A DNA stretch of 64,000 nucleotides. Origin: Actinomycetota bacterium. GTDB lineage: Bacteria; Actinomycetota; Thermoleophilia; Solirubrobacterales; 70-9. The notes below the pieces were generated by a model. The model saw nothing but the letters and a program-made list of their open reading frames with translations. It was not told the origin of the DNA and did no database searches. Position numbers and translations under genes: made by a program. The DNA is taken from contig JAFDWB010000074.1 in the NCBI GenBank assembly GCA_018268675.1, positions 1 to 64,000 on the forward strand. The letters run 5' to 3'. Shown piece after piece: positions 16,780 through 24,790 of the stretch (its first letter is position 1; each line of letters begins with the position of its first letter).

Positions 16780-17531
16780 GCGCTCCCGTGGTGGGGATCT
16801 GCGCCGCGGTCGAGCGCGTCTCCTGGGGAGTGTGGGACGGCTACGAAGTCACGCTGGCGCCGCGCAGCTATGTGCGGGCGGTGCAGCGGGCCGGGGGGAT
16901 CGCGCTGGTCCTGCCGCCCGACGAGGCCGCGGTGCGCGAGCCCGACCTGCTGCTCGACCGGATCGACGCGCTGCTGCTCGCGGGCGGCGCCGACATCGAC
17001 CCGGCGAGCTACGGCGCCGAGCCCCACCCGGAGACGGCGGGGACCTGGCCGGAGCGCGACGCCTTCGAGCTGGCGCTGACGCGGCGGGCGCTGGAGCGCG
17101 ACATGCCGGTGCTCGGGATCTGCCGCGGAATGCAGTTGCTCAACGTGGCGCTGGGCGGGACGCTCGACCAGCACCTTCCCGAGTCGCTCGGCGGCGACGC
17201 GCACCGCTCCATCCCAGGCAGCTTCGGCACCCACGAGGTGCGGCTGTCGCCGGGAACGCTCGCCTGCGGCGGGGCGGGGAGCGAGGGCCTCCTCGTCATG
17301 TCGCACCACCACCAGGGCGTCGACCGGCTCGGGGAGGGGCTCGAGGTCAGCGGCCGGTCGGTCGGCGACGACGTGGTCGAGGCGATCGAGCTTCCCGACC
17401 GCCGCTTCGCCCTCGGCGTCGTCTGGCACCCCGAGGAGGACGAGGCGAGCGCCGTCATCCCGGCGCTGGTCGAGGCGGCGCGGTCAGCTGTTCCTTTTGC
17501 CGGAGAGGTCGAAGAAAGGAACAGCCAGTGA
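16776..17531 (+). CDS. gamma-glutamyl-GABA-type hydrolase (PuuD family, class I amidotransferase fold)
   Basis: A 251-residue protein beginning GTG 16776, which overlaps the ligase stop (GTGA). The nucleophile elbow VLGICRGMQLLNVALGGTLD places Cys at ~116. The His-Glu of the triad are in VVWHPEED at ~218 and 220. LLLAGGADIDPASYG forms the oxyanion loop. It would release glutamate from the oxidised gamma-glutamyl product, closing the pathway begun by the upstream ligase. The order ligase-hydrolase-aldehyde dehydrogenase is that of polyamine or ethanolamine utilisation operons. Confidence 0.88.
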   Translation: MSAPVVGICAAVERVSWGVWDGYEVTLAPRSYVRAVQRAGGIALVLPPDEAAVREPDLLLDRIDALLLAGGADIDPASYGAEPHPETAGTWPERDAFELALTRRALERDMPVLGICRGMQLLNVALGGTLDQHLPESLGGDAHRSIPGSFGTHEVRLSPGTLACGGAGSEGLLVMSHHHQGVDRLGEGLEVSGRSVGDDVVEAIELPDRRFALGVVWHPEEDEASAVIPALVEAARSAVPFAGEVEERNSQ

Positions 17532-18898
17532 GTTCGCTGACGGTGATCGAGCCCGCCACCGCGCTGCCGATGGCGGAGGTGCCGCGGGCCGGGGTGGAGG
17601 AGACCGACGCCGCGGTGGCCCGCGCAAGGGCCGCGTTCCCGGCCTGGCGCGACGTGGCGCCCGCCGATCGCGCGGCGCTGATCCGCCGGCTCGCCGACGC
17701 CCTGGAGGCCGAGCACGAGGGCCTCGCGCGGCTCGAGGCGCGCAACGCCGGCAAGCCGATCGGCTCGGCTCGCGGCGAGATCGGGATGGCGATCGAGACC
17801 TTCCGCTACTACGCGGGCGCGCCGGAGCGCCTCGTCGGCAAGACGATCCCGGTCGCGGGCGGCATCGACATGATCTTCCGCGAGCCGCTCGGGGTGGTCG
17901 CGCTGATCGTGCCCTGGAACTTCCCGCTGAACATCGCGTCCTGGAAGGTCGCCCCGGCGCTCGCCGCCGGCAACACGGTGGTCCTCAAGCCCGCCGAGTT
18001 GACCCCGCTGACGGCGATCGAGCTGGAGCGGATCGCGCTCGAGGCGGGCCTCCCGGAGGGCGTGCTGAACGTGGTCGTCGGCCCGGGGAGCGTCTGCGGC
18101 TCGCGCCTGGTCGAGCATCCCGACGTCGCCAAGGTCGCCTTCACCGGCTCGACCGAGGTCGGGCGCGGGATCGCGGCGGGCGCGGCGGCGACGATCAAGC
18201 GGGTGACGCTCGAGCTCGGCGGCAAGTCGGCCAACGTCGTCTTCGCCGACGCGGACGTCGAGGCGGCGGCGGTCGCGGCGCCGTGGGCGGTCTTCGACAA
18301 CGCCGGGCAGGACTGCTGCGCGCGGTCGCGGATCCTGGTCGAGGAGGGGGTGGTCGACGATTTCCTCGCCGCGATGGCGCCGGTGGTCGAGGGGATCAGG
18401 GTCGGCGACCCGCTCGACGAGGCCACCCAGATGGGGCCGCTGATCTCCGCCGGCCAGCGCGAGTCGGTCGCCTCCTTCGTCCCCGAGGATGCGCCGGTCG
18501 CGGTCCGCGGCAGCGCTCCCGAGGGCGACGGCTACTGGTTCGCGCCGGTCGTCCTCTCGCCGGTCTCCAACGAGGACCGCGCCGCCCGGGAGGAGATCTT
18601 CGGCCCGGTCGTCAGCGTCATCCCGTTCCGCGGCGAGGCGGAAGCGATCGCCCTCGCCAACGCGACCATCTACGGCCTCTCCGGCTCGATCTGGACGCGC
18701 GACGGTGCCCGTGCGCTGCGCGTCGCCCGGGCGATCGAGACCGGCGTGATCTCGATCAACTCGAACAGCTCGGTGCGCGTCTCGACCCCGTTCGGGGGCT
18801 TCAAGCAGTCGGGGATCGGCCGCGAGCTCGGCCCCGACGCGCTCGAGCACTACACCGAGCTGAAGAACGTCTACTACGCGACCGCGGAGGGCCGATGA
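17528..18898 (+). CDS. aldehyde dehydrogenase (gamma-glutamyl-aminoaldehyde type likely)
   Basis: A 456-residue protein from GTG 17528, overlapping the hydrolase stop. Motifs: VPWNFPLNIASWKVAPALAA for NAD binding, FTGSTEVGRGIA, the general base Glu ~229 in TLELGGKSANVVFADAD, and the nucleophile in NAGQDCCARSRI (Cys ~263/264). It is a little short at the N-terminus compared with the usual ~480 residues. It should oxidise the aldehyde formed from the gamma-glutamylated amine, as PuuC does. No dedicated PuuB-type amine oxidase is in this operon. Confidence 0.9.
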   Translation: MSSLTVIEPATALPMAEVPRAGVEETDAAVARARAAFPAWRDVAPADRAALIRRLADALEAEHEGLARLEARNAGKPIGSARGEIGMAIETFRYYAGAPERLVGKTIPVAGGIDMIFREPLGVVALIVPWNFPLNIASWKVAPALAAGNTVVLKPAELTPLTAIELERIALEAGLPEGVLNVVVGPGSVCGSRLVEHPDVAKVAFTGSTEVGRGIAAGAAATIKRVTLELGGKSANVVFADADVEAAAVAAPWAVFDNAGQDCCARSRILVEEGVVDDFLAAMAPVVEGIRVGDPLDEATQMGPLISAGQRESVASFVPEDAPVAVRGSAPEGDGYWFAPVVLSPVSNEDRAAREEIFGPVVSVIPFRGEAEAIALANATIYGLSGSIWTRDGARALRVARAIETGVISINSNSSVRVSTPFGGFKQSGIGRELGPDALEHYTELKNVYYATAEGR

Positions 18899-19670
18899 CC
18901 AGCGACAGGAGCACGGCGGGAAGGTTGGCGGGCAAGGTCTGCGTGATCACCGGGACGGCGAGCGGGATCGGCGCCGAGTCGGCGCGGCTCTTCGAGCACG
19001 AGGGCGCGACCGTGGTGGGATCGACCTCGACGCCGAGCAGGCGGTGGGCGCCCTGACGATCGCCGCCGACGTCACCGACGAGGAGCAGGTGCGCGCGGCG
19101 ATGGCGCTGGCGGTCGAGGAGTACGGCCGCATCGACGTGCTGATGAACAACGCCGGGATCAACCCGACCGACGACGGCTCGGTGCTGGAGACGAGCCTCG
19201 AGTCCTGGCAGCGGGTCCAGGACGTGAACCTGCGCGGCGTCTTTCTCTGCTGCAAGCACGGCATCCCCCACCTGCTCGCGGCGGGGGGCGGTTCGGTGAT
19301 CAACGTCGCCTCCTTCGTCGCGGTGATGGGGGCGGCGGTCTCCCAAGGCTCCTACACGGCCTCGAAGGGGGCGGTGCTGGCGCTCTCGCGGGAGCTCGGG
19401 GTCGAGTTCGCCGCCCGCGGCGTCCGCGTCAACGCCCTCTGCCCGGGCCCGGTCAACACCCCGCTGCTGAAGGACCTCTTCGCCAAGGACCCCGAGCGCG
19501 CCGCGAAGCGCCTCGTCCACATCCCGATGGGCCGCTTCGGCGAGCCGGGCGAGATCGCCGCCGCCGCGCTCTTTCTCGCGAGCGACGAGTCGAGCTTCGT
19601 CACCGCGTCCACCTTCATGGCCGACGGCGGCCTCAGCTCCGCCTACGTCACCCCCGGTCAGCTCGGCTGA
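18895..19670 (+). pseudogene. short-chain dehydrogenase/reductase interrupted by a frameshift
   Basis: The frame starts at ATG 18895, overlapping the aldehyde dehydrogenase stop. It gives the cofactor-binding KVCVITGTASGIGAESARLF, then runs into TGA at 19054. The rest of a normal SDR continues in the next frame from ~19020: DLDAEQAVGALTIAADVTDE, NNAG, and the catalytic SYTASKGAV with its Tyr and Lys, ending ADGGLSSAYVTPG at 19670. Adding one base in the glycine codon at ~19018-19020 restores one ~258-residue protein. It may be a real lesion in an otherwise intact operon or a base-calling error in a G-run (GTGGTGGGA). Confidence 0.82.
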
Positions 19671-19737
19671 GCCGGCCCGTGGCGTCCCCGTGGCAGTTGC
19701 CAACGGACGGCGCGCGCCTTCCGCCCTCGCCCCCGGT

Positions 19738-19780
19738 GCGTTCGCAGTTATCCACGCTATGTGTGGGTAACTGCGAACGC
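19738..19780. repeat. 43-bp dispersed palindrome, copy 1
   Basis: Arms GCGTTCGCAGTTA (19738-19750) and TAACTGCGAACGC (19768-19780) match perfectly. An inner CCAC/GTGG pair extends the stem to about 18 bp with one T-G pair, leaving a 7-nt loop. TTATCCACG and, on the other strand, TTACCCACA resemble DnaA boxes. Copy 2 is at 60021-60063, the same length with 32 of 43 positions identical. It lies between the SDR gene and the amidotransferase gene, and the rest of that gap holds nothing I can name. Confidence 0.85.
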
Positions 19781-19835
19781 GATCTCGGGCGCGCTGTCGG
19801 GCGTCAGTCCGCGCCCCTCACCAGGAACCGACGAC

Positions 19836-20576
19836 CTACCCCCGCGCCGCCGCGACGTCCAGCCAGCGGCCGCATAGCGCGCGACCGAGCTCGTTGAAGG
19901 CGCCGATCTTGGCTTCGATCTCGAGCGCCAGGGCGGTCGGGTCGATGCCGATGCGGACCGCGTCGGGGTCGGTCTCGAAGTCGGCGGTCCAGCGAAGGGC
20001 GTCGGCGGCGCTGACCTCGGGGTGGAACTGGAGCGCCCAGGCGACCTCGCCGATCCGCGCCGCCTGGAGGCATACCTCGCTGCGGGCGAGGGCCACCGCG
20101 CCGGGTGGCAGCGGGAACTCGTAGCTGTGCCACTGGAAGGCCTCGAAGCTCGGGGCGAGCGGTCCGAGTACGGGGTCCTCGGCACCCGCCTCGGTCAGCT
20201 CGACCTGGTGCCAGCCGATCTCCGGCCGGGACGCCCGCCGCGGCACCGCACCAGCCGCTGCCGCGACCAACTGGCCGCCGAGACAGAGCCCCATCAACGG
20301 CACCCGGTGCTCGAGCAACAGGCCGAGCAGTCGCCGCTCCGGGCCGATCCACGCGTGCCCGTCCTCTTCATCGACGTTCATCGCCCCGCCGAGCGTGAAC
20401 ACCGCGTCGTAACCGAGCGGATCGGCCGGCGGCTCCGCCGACTCGGGCAATAGCCACTCGTCCAAGGCCGCCCCGCGCGCCCTGATCTCGTCGCCGAAGA
20501 CCCCCGGCCCGGTGTCGCCCTGGTGGGAAATCGCAAGCACCCTCACCCCGCCAGTCTCTCGCAACACGTCGGTCAC
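19836..20576 (-). CDS. class I glutamine amidotransferase-like protein
   Basis: About 246 residues. GLCLGGQLVAAAAGAVPRRA holds the nucleophilic Cys, WHSYEFPLPPGAVALARS follows, and ALQFHPEVSAADAL supplies His and Glu. This arrangement is that of stand-alone GMP-synthase-like amidotransferases, which hydrolyse glutamine or gamma-glutamyl bonds. It could help the neighbouring gamma-glutamyl pathway but is on the opposite strand and beyond a repeat. GTG 20576 is chosen; GTG 20546 is also possible, and further upstream the frame is antisense to the next gene. Confidence 0.82.
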   Translation of the reverse strand: MTDVLRETGGVRVLAISHQGDTGPGVFGDEIRARGAALDEWLLPESAEPPADPLGYDAVFTLGGAMNVDEEDGHAWIGPERRLLGLLLEHRVPLMGLCLGGQLVAAAAGAVPRRASRPEIGWHQVELTEAGAEDPVLGPLAPSFEAFQWHSYEFPLPPGAVALARSEVCLQAARIGEVAWALQFHPEVSAADALRWTADFETDPDAVRIGIDPTALALEIEAKIGAFNELGRALCGRWLDVAAARG

Positions 20577-20632
20577 GAAGTTGGCCCACCCACGTCTTGT
20601 TCGGTGCGCTCTTCCCCCGTTGGCTCCGGGGC

Positions 20633-21229
20633 ATGGCAAAGGGATCGAATCGCAGGGTCCGCGGAAGGCGCCACCTCGGGCTCAGGCCGGACTGGCGACC
20701 GCTGCTGGAGCTCGCGCCCGACGAGGTCCCCGAGTTCATGTGGATGTTCCGGGTGAGACTCACCGATGGCACCGCGGTCGAGGCTTACAAGCACGCCGCG
20801 ACCCGGCGATACCTTCACCTTGACGCCGCAGGCCGCGCCTATGCGCTCGTCGGCGATACGACCTACGAACAGGGCGACCCAGGGGTGCTCCTCGCAGAGG
20901 CGACCGAGGGCCGCGGGTCTGTTAATATTGTCCGACACAATGAGTGGCTCGACGGCAAGAAGATCACCTGGGCGAGGTCGGCGACGCGGCACCGGATACC
21001 GCGTGCGCAGACTCTCTTCGCGATCAGGCACGCGGGGATCTGCTTCGTCGACGGGAAAGGTCGGGACGGCGAACCGCGCCTCTACTTTTTCGGTGACGAC
21101 GAGCAGGGCCGACCGCTTGAGATCGCTGCGTTCGATCACGAGATCTTCGGCCTGCTCGCCGTCCATTCCATGTTGCTGCGGCGACGATTCGAAGAGCGAT
21201 ACCGGGAGGCTTTGAAATGGCGGAAGTAG
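20633..21229 (+). CDS. unknown protein coupled to an RHH-type small protein
   Basis: About 198 residues from ATG 20633 (an in-frame ATG at 20597 is the alternative). The N-terminus is very basic (MAKGSNRRVRGRRHLGLRPD), then a mixed alpha/beta body with strands such as EFMWMFRVRLTDGTAVEAYK, RYLHLDAAGRAYALV and PRLYFFGDD, ending in a charged helix. I recognise no domain. It overlaps the next gene by 13 nt. A larger protein directly before a ribbon-helix-helix protein is the toxin-antitoxin order of BrnT/BrnA-like systems, but the sequence is not BrnT-like. Confidence 0.65.
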   Translation: MAKGSNRRVRGRRHLGLRPDWRPLLELAPDEVPEFMWMFRVRLTDGTAVEAYKHAATRRYLHLDAAGRAYALVGDTTYEQGDPGVLLAEATEGRGSVNIVRHNEWLDGKKITWARSATRHRIPRAQTLFAIRHAGICFVDGKGRDGEPRLYFFGDDEQGRPLEIAAFDHEIFGLLAVHSMLLRRRFEERYREALKWRK

Positions 21230-21498
21230 AGGGGTTCCGGCTCGCGTCCGGGAAGGTCCTCACCGAAGAGGATGTCGAGAAGATTGCCGACGAGATCGAA
21301 TCGGATAAGCCCGTCGTGTTCAGCGGGATACGGTTGGTCGGCCGCCCCTCGCTCGATGGCAGCGGGACGTCGCCGCGGGTCAGCTTCCGCGTTCCGCGAG
21401 ATCTCTACAGGGCGGCGCTCGAGCGGGCCGTCGAGGAAGACCGCACGGTGAGTGCCATTGCGCGCGAGGCGTTGGAGAAGTTCCTGGCCGCACCTTAG
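21217..21498 (+). CDS. ribbon-helix-helix protein, candidate antitoxin
   Basis: A 93-residue protein. The N-terminal half is acidic (LTEEDVEKIADEIESDKPVV). The C-terminal half holds an RHH-like unit: PRVSFRVPRDLYRAALERAV then DRTVSAIAREALEKFLA. Placing the DNA-binding unit at the C-terminus is typical of antitoxins that follow their toxin, as with BrnA. It starts inside the upstream gene, so the two are coupled and probably autoregulated. Confidence 0.72.
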   Translation: MAEVEGFRLASGKVLTEEDVEKIADEIESDKPVVFSGIRLVGRPSLDGSGTSPRVSFRVPRDLYRAALERAVEEDRTVSAIAREALEKFLAAP

Positions 21499-21515
21499 GA
21501 CCTTAGGATCACCGG

Positions 21516-22892
21516 GTGCTAATCGTCTCCCCGGCGCGACGCGCCACCTCCGTCCTCGCCTTGGTCACCGCGCTCGTCTTCGCGGCCGCGGCGCCCGGCG
21601 CTCCGGCCCCCGAGCACCCAGCCGAACCGTTCTTCCCCCGCGGCGGCAACCGCGGCTACGAGGTCAGCCACTACGGCGTCAGCCTCGACTACCAGCCGCG
21701 CAGCGGGCTGCTTGACGCGCGGGACGTGATCGAAGCGCGGGCGACGACGGGGCTGCGGCGCTTCTCCCTCGACCTCTACGGCCTGAAGGTGACCGCGGTC
21801 AGCGTCGACGGCGAACCCGCGCAGTACAGCCGCGGCCGGGGGAAGGTGAAGGTAGTGCCGGCGACTCCGATCCTCGCCGGCGAACCATTTTCCGTCGCGC
21901 TGCGCTACCACGGCGTGCCGCGCAAGGTCATCGACCCCGACGGCTCGACCGAGGGTTGGTACCGGACCAGCGACGGCGCGGTCGCGGTCGGCGAGCCGGT
22001 CGGCACCGCCGCCTGGCTGGCCTGCGACAACGTCCCCCGCGACAAGGCGGGCTTCGACATCGAGATCACCGTCCCGGCCGGGGTGAAGGCGGTCTCGAAC
22101 GGCAGGCTCGTCTCCCGCCACACGCTCAAGAGCGGTCAGGTCCGCTGGTCGTGGTCGGAACCCCACCCGATGGCCACCTACCTCGCCCTCGTCGACATCG
22201 GCGCCGGCAAGCTCGTCCAGGGCCACGTCGGCAAGCTGCCGACCTGGACGCTGGTCGACCCGCGCCTGGTCAAGGCCTCACGCGCGGCGATCGATTCGCT
22301 GCCGGAGATCATCCGCTGGGAGTCGCGCATCTACGGCCCATACCCGTTCTCGGCGGCGGGCTCGGTGGTTGATGTCGCCAACCTCCAGTACGCGCTCGAG
22401 ACGCAGTCGCGCCCGATCTACGCCTTCGCTCCCAACCGGACCACGGTCGTCCACGAGACCGCCCACCAGTGGTTCGGAGACTCCGTCAGCCTCGAGCGTT
22501 GGCCCAACATCTGGCTGAACGAGGGGTTCGCGACCTGGACCCAGTGGTACTTCGCCGAACAGCACGGCGGCCGCAGCGCCCAGCAGGTCTTCGCCGAGCT
22601 CTACCGCCGCCCCGCCTCGCAGACCGGGTTCTGGAACCCGCCCCCCGGCCACCCGGGCCAGGCGAAAAACCTCTTCGCGGTCTCCACCTACGTCCGCGGG
22701 GCGATGACCCTGCAGGCGCTCCGCGACAAGATCGGCACCCCCGACCTGCTCCGCATCCTGCGCACCTGGGCGACCGAACACCGCTACGGCAACGCCGACA
22801 TCGAAGAGTTCATCGCGCTCGCGAACCGCGTCTCCGGCGAGCCCCTCCGCGGCTTCTTCCACCGCTGGCTGTTCGAGCGCGGCAAGCCTTAG
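21516..22892 (+). CDS. M1-family zinc metallopeptidase, exported
   Basis: A 458-residue protein starting GTG 21516 with a signal peptide (ATSVLALVTALVFAAAAPGA). A beta-sandwich N-domain is followed by the gluzincin domain. ALETQSRP is the aminopeptidase substrate loop (GAMEN equivalent). HETAHQWFGD provides two zinc ligands and the catalytic Glu, and NEGFATW provides the third ligand. It is shorter than full aminopeptidase N (~850 residues), lacking the C-terminal helical domain, as in compact actinobacterial M1 proteins. Likely role: peptide trimming outside the membrane. Confidence 0.9.
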   Translation: MLIVSPARRATSVLALVTALVFAAAAPGAPAPEHPAEPFFPRGGNRGYEVSHYGVSLDYQPRSGLLDARDVIEARATTGLRRFSLDLYGLKVTAVSVDGEPAQYSRGRGKVKVVPATPILAGEPFSVALRYHGVPRKVIDPDGSTEGWYRTSDGAVAVGEPVGTAAWLACDNVPRDKAGFDIEITVPAGVKAVSNGRLVSRHTLKSGQVRWSWSEPHPMATYLALVDIGAGKLVQGHVGKLPTWTLVDPRLVKASRAAIDSLPEIIRWESRIYGPYPFSAAGSVVDVANLQYALETQSRPIYAFAPNRTTVVHETAHQWFGDSVSLERWPNIWLNEGFATWTQWYFAEQHGGRSAQQVFAELYRRPASQTGFWNPPPGHPGQAKNLFAVSTYVRGAMTLQALRDKIGTPDLLRILRTWATEHRYGNADIEEFIALANRVSGEPLRGFFHRWLFERGKP

Positions 22893-22911
22893 CGCCGCGC
22901 TCAGGCGCGCC

Positions 22912-23058
22912 TCAGTACCACTTGCCACGCGCGAAGCCTCCGAACGCGATCAGCCCGACGAGCGGGACGATCAGCCCGACCCAGAAGCTCCAGACGATCA
23001 TCAGCACGATGCCGACGATGACCAGGATCCCACCCAGCGAGATCCCGCCGATTCCACC
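22912..23058 (-). CDS. small hydrophobic membrane protein, start unresolved
   Basis: A frame ending TGA 22912 encodes GGIGGISLGGILVIVGIVLM, IVWSFWVGLIVPLVGLIAFG and the ending GFARGKWY, that is, two close membrane segments. The sequence style is common to tiny membrane proteins of this lineage. No ATG or GTG lies at the expected N-terminus; ATG 23001 would keep only 29 residues. A non-standard start or a one-base error near 23060 is possible. Confidence 0.4.
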   Translation of the reverse strand, partial: GGIGGISLGGILVIVGIVLMIVWSFWVGLIVPLVGLIAFGGFARGKWY

Positions 23059-23167
23059 GAGACGCGCTTGCGGTACCCCGGATCGAGTTCGTCAACCAGT
23101 CGGCGGCGACCGGCGCGCGTTGAAGGATTCGCGACCTCCTCGATTGGCTCTGCGGACATCCCAGGTC

Positions 23168-23182
23168 GATCACGCCGTGATC
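23168..23182. promoter_or_regulatory. palindrome just upstream of the NUDIX gene
   Basis: GATCACGCCGTGATC is a 6-bp inverted repeat with a 3-bp spacer, 12 nt before the NUDIX start. It could be an operator or occlude the ribosome binding site. No regulator gene is adjacent. Confidence 0.35.
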
Positions 23183-23194
23183 TAGGGTGCGCGG

Positions 23195-23731
23195 ATGGAA
23201 CTGCTCGATCGCAAGCTCGCCTACGCGGGCTACGGCGTCGACGTCGAGATCCGGCGGTATCGGCGCCGCGACGGGACCGAGGTCGAGCGGCAGGTGATCG
23301 ACCACCCCGGGTCGGTGGCGATCCTCGCCCACGACGAGGAGGTCGTCTACCTGGTCGCCCAGCCGCGCGAGGCGGTCGAGGAGGACGCGCTGCTCGAGAT
23401 CCCCGCGGGGACGCTCGACCGGGCGGGGGAGAGCGAGCTCGAGTGCGCGCGGCGCGAGCTCGCCGAGGAGGCGCGCCTCGCCGCCGCCGAGTGGACCGAG
23501 CTGGCGCAGGTCTACCCGAGCCCCGGCTACATCTCCGAGGTCGTGACGATCTTCCTTGCCACCGGCCTCTCCGCGGCGCGCGGCGAGCGCGACGCCGACG
23601 AGGCGATCGACATCGTCCGCCTTCCACTCGCCGACTTGGACGAGGCTCTCCCGCGGATCCGCGACGCCGCCACGCTGATCGCCCTGACGGCGCTCCGCGA
23701 CCGCCTCGCCCGCGCCGCGCCCACCGGCTAA
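23195..23731 (+). CDS. NUDIX hydrolase, ADP-ribose pyrophosphatase-like
   Basis: A 178-residue protein. The N-terminal strand region ends GTEVERQVIDHPGSVAILAH. The NUDIX box is GTLDRAGESELECARRELAE followed by E, in a form where the last Gly is replaced (EEARL instead of EExGU). VYPSPGYISEVVTIFLATGL matches the ADP-ribose pyrophosphatase group, including the Y-P-S-P-G-Y-x-x-E segment. It would hydrolyse ADP-ribose or similar nucleoside diphosphates. The stop overlaps that of the convergent membrane protein by 4 nt. Confidence 0.88.
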   Translation: MELLDRKLAYAGYGVDVEIRRYRRRDGTEVERQVIDHPGSVAILAHDEEVVYLVAQPREAVEEDALLEIPAGTLDRAGESELECARRELAEEARLAAAEWTELAQVYPSPGYISEVVTIFLATGLSAARGERDADEAIDIVRLPLADLDEALPRIRDAATLIALTALRDRLARAAPTG

Positions 23732-23988
23732 CCCCGCTTCTCGAGCTCCTGGCCCGCCCGCTTTTCTTCGCGCCGGTGTCGCCGGTAGACCGGGCCGATG
23801 TAGCCGATCAGCATCCCGATCAGGGTGAAGACGGCGAGCACGATGATCAACGGCGCGTTGAAAGTCGCGAACAGAACTTCGACCTCGACCTTCGCCGAGT
23901 TCTGCAGGCAGACCACGACCACCAGCGCGATCAGGATCCCCGTGATCCACGCCCGCCAGTTCGTCGGCTTCTTCTCGTGCGGCCCCAC
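23728..23988 (-). CDS. LapA-domain (DUF1049) membrane protein
   Basis: An 86-residue protein with two membrane helices: WITGILIALVVVVCLQNSAK and NAPLIIVLAVFTLIGMLIGY. Between them is the strand VEVEVLFATF, and a charged C-terminal tail follows. This is the LapA layout (Q-N...V...F.F...P...-L...GxLiG). In proteobacteria LapA works with LapB in LPS control; in Gram-positives its job is unknown. Confidence 0.85.
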   Translation of the reverse strand: MGPHEKKPTNWRAWITGILIALVVVVCLQNSAKVEVEVLFATFNAPLIIVLAVFTLIGMLIGYIGPVYRRHRREEKRAGQELEKRG

Positions 23989-24040
23989 GCCCAGATCCTA
24001 GATCCGCGCCAGGTCTGAACGGCGCGGGCGAGCGGGCGCG

Positions 24041-24424
24041 CTACGGAGCCGGCCAGCGGCCGGGGTCGCGGACCCCGTCGCCGCCCTCGGGCTTGTGCCC
24101 GCCGACCGCGATCACCTCGAGGCCCTCCGGCCCGGCCTCGAACCCCCGCACCACGTGCGGCGCGACCCGTACCACGTCGAACTGCCGGAGCTCGACCACG
24201 TCGTCGTCCAACCGGATCCTCCCGGATCCCCCGACGACCACATAAGCCTCCTCCTGTTCCTTGTGGTGGTGCCCATCCGTGGCCGCCACATTCGGCGCAT
24301 ACCGGAACAAGCTCACCCCAAGCTCCTCCGAGTCCAGATACTTCCGCGAAAACCGCGCCTCGATCTCCGCCCCCCCGAACACGTCATCGATCTCCAACAA
24401 ATTCTTGACCGCATAGTCGCTCAT
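24041..24424 (-). CDS. cupin-domain protein
   Basis: A 127-residue single-cupin protein. The metal motif is DGHHHKEQEEAYVVVGGSG (His, His, Glu of motif 1), with APHVVRGFEAGPEGLEVIAV giving the second-motif His. These small cupins bind metal and often act as isomerases or dioxygenases on small acids, but this one has no context. An in-frame extension upstream belongs to the next gene remnant and is not part of it. ATG 24424 sets the start. Confidence 0.85.
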   Translation of the reverse strand: MSDYAVKNLLEIDDVFGGAEIEARFSRKYLDSEELGVSLFRYAPNVAATDGHHHKEQEEAYVVVGGSGRIRLDDDVVELRQFDVVRVAPHVVRGFEAGPEGLEVIAVGGHKPEGGDGVRDPGRWPAP

Positions 24425-24526
24425 CCAAGCGAGTCTAGGGAGGCGGGCTACCGGGCCCGACCGATCGTGCAAACTGCCTGAGTACGTTGACGACTTCGAT
24501 TGAATCGAATACTCTTGATCGACGGG

Positions 24527-24790
24527 ATGGGGTCTGGTGCAGAACAACGGGAGAGAGTCACGCTGCTGACGCTCGGGCCGACGGGGACCTGCCACGAGCG
24601 GGCCGCGATCGAGTACATGGCGTTCCAGGGCGTCGATGATTTTGAGGTCGAGCTGATCGACGACTTCTTCGACGGCCTGGAGCGGATCCGCGGGAGGGAC
24701 AGGGCCTTCCTGATCCAATGCAGCGCACACCCGAAGGTGCACGAGGTCACCGAGCGCCACCACACGGAGGTGTTCGTCGTCGACACGTTC
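24527..24790 (+). pseudogene. 5' part of a prephenate-dehydratase-like (BacA-like) gene
   Basis: From ATG 24527 the frame reads VTLLTLGPTGTCHERAAIEY, then VDDFEVELIDDFFDGLERIR, FLIQCSAHPKVHEVTERHHT and EVFVVDTF. This is the start of a periplasmic-binding/prephenate dehydratase-type fold similar to BacA of bacilysin synthesis, by my reading. Family resemblance stops at ~24790. The frame stays open to 25288 but is then antisense to a second gene fragment. Roughly the first 90 of an expected ~250 residues remain. Confidence 0.6.

Noticed and set aside
19738-19780. Replication origin based on DnaA-box-like sequences
   Set aside because: Only one inverted pair of imperfect boxes is present, with no AT-rich unwinding region and no dnaA, dnaN or gidA-type neighbours. 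A second dispersed copy at 60 kb argues for a repeat family.
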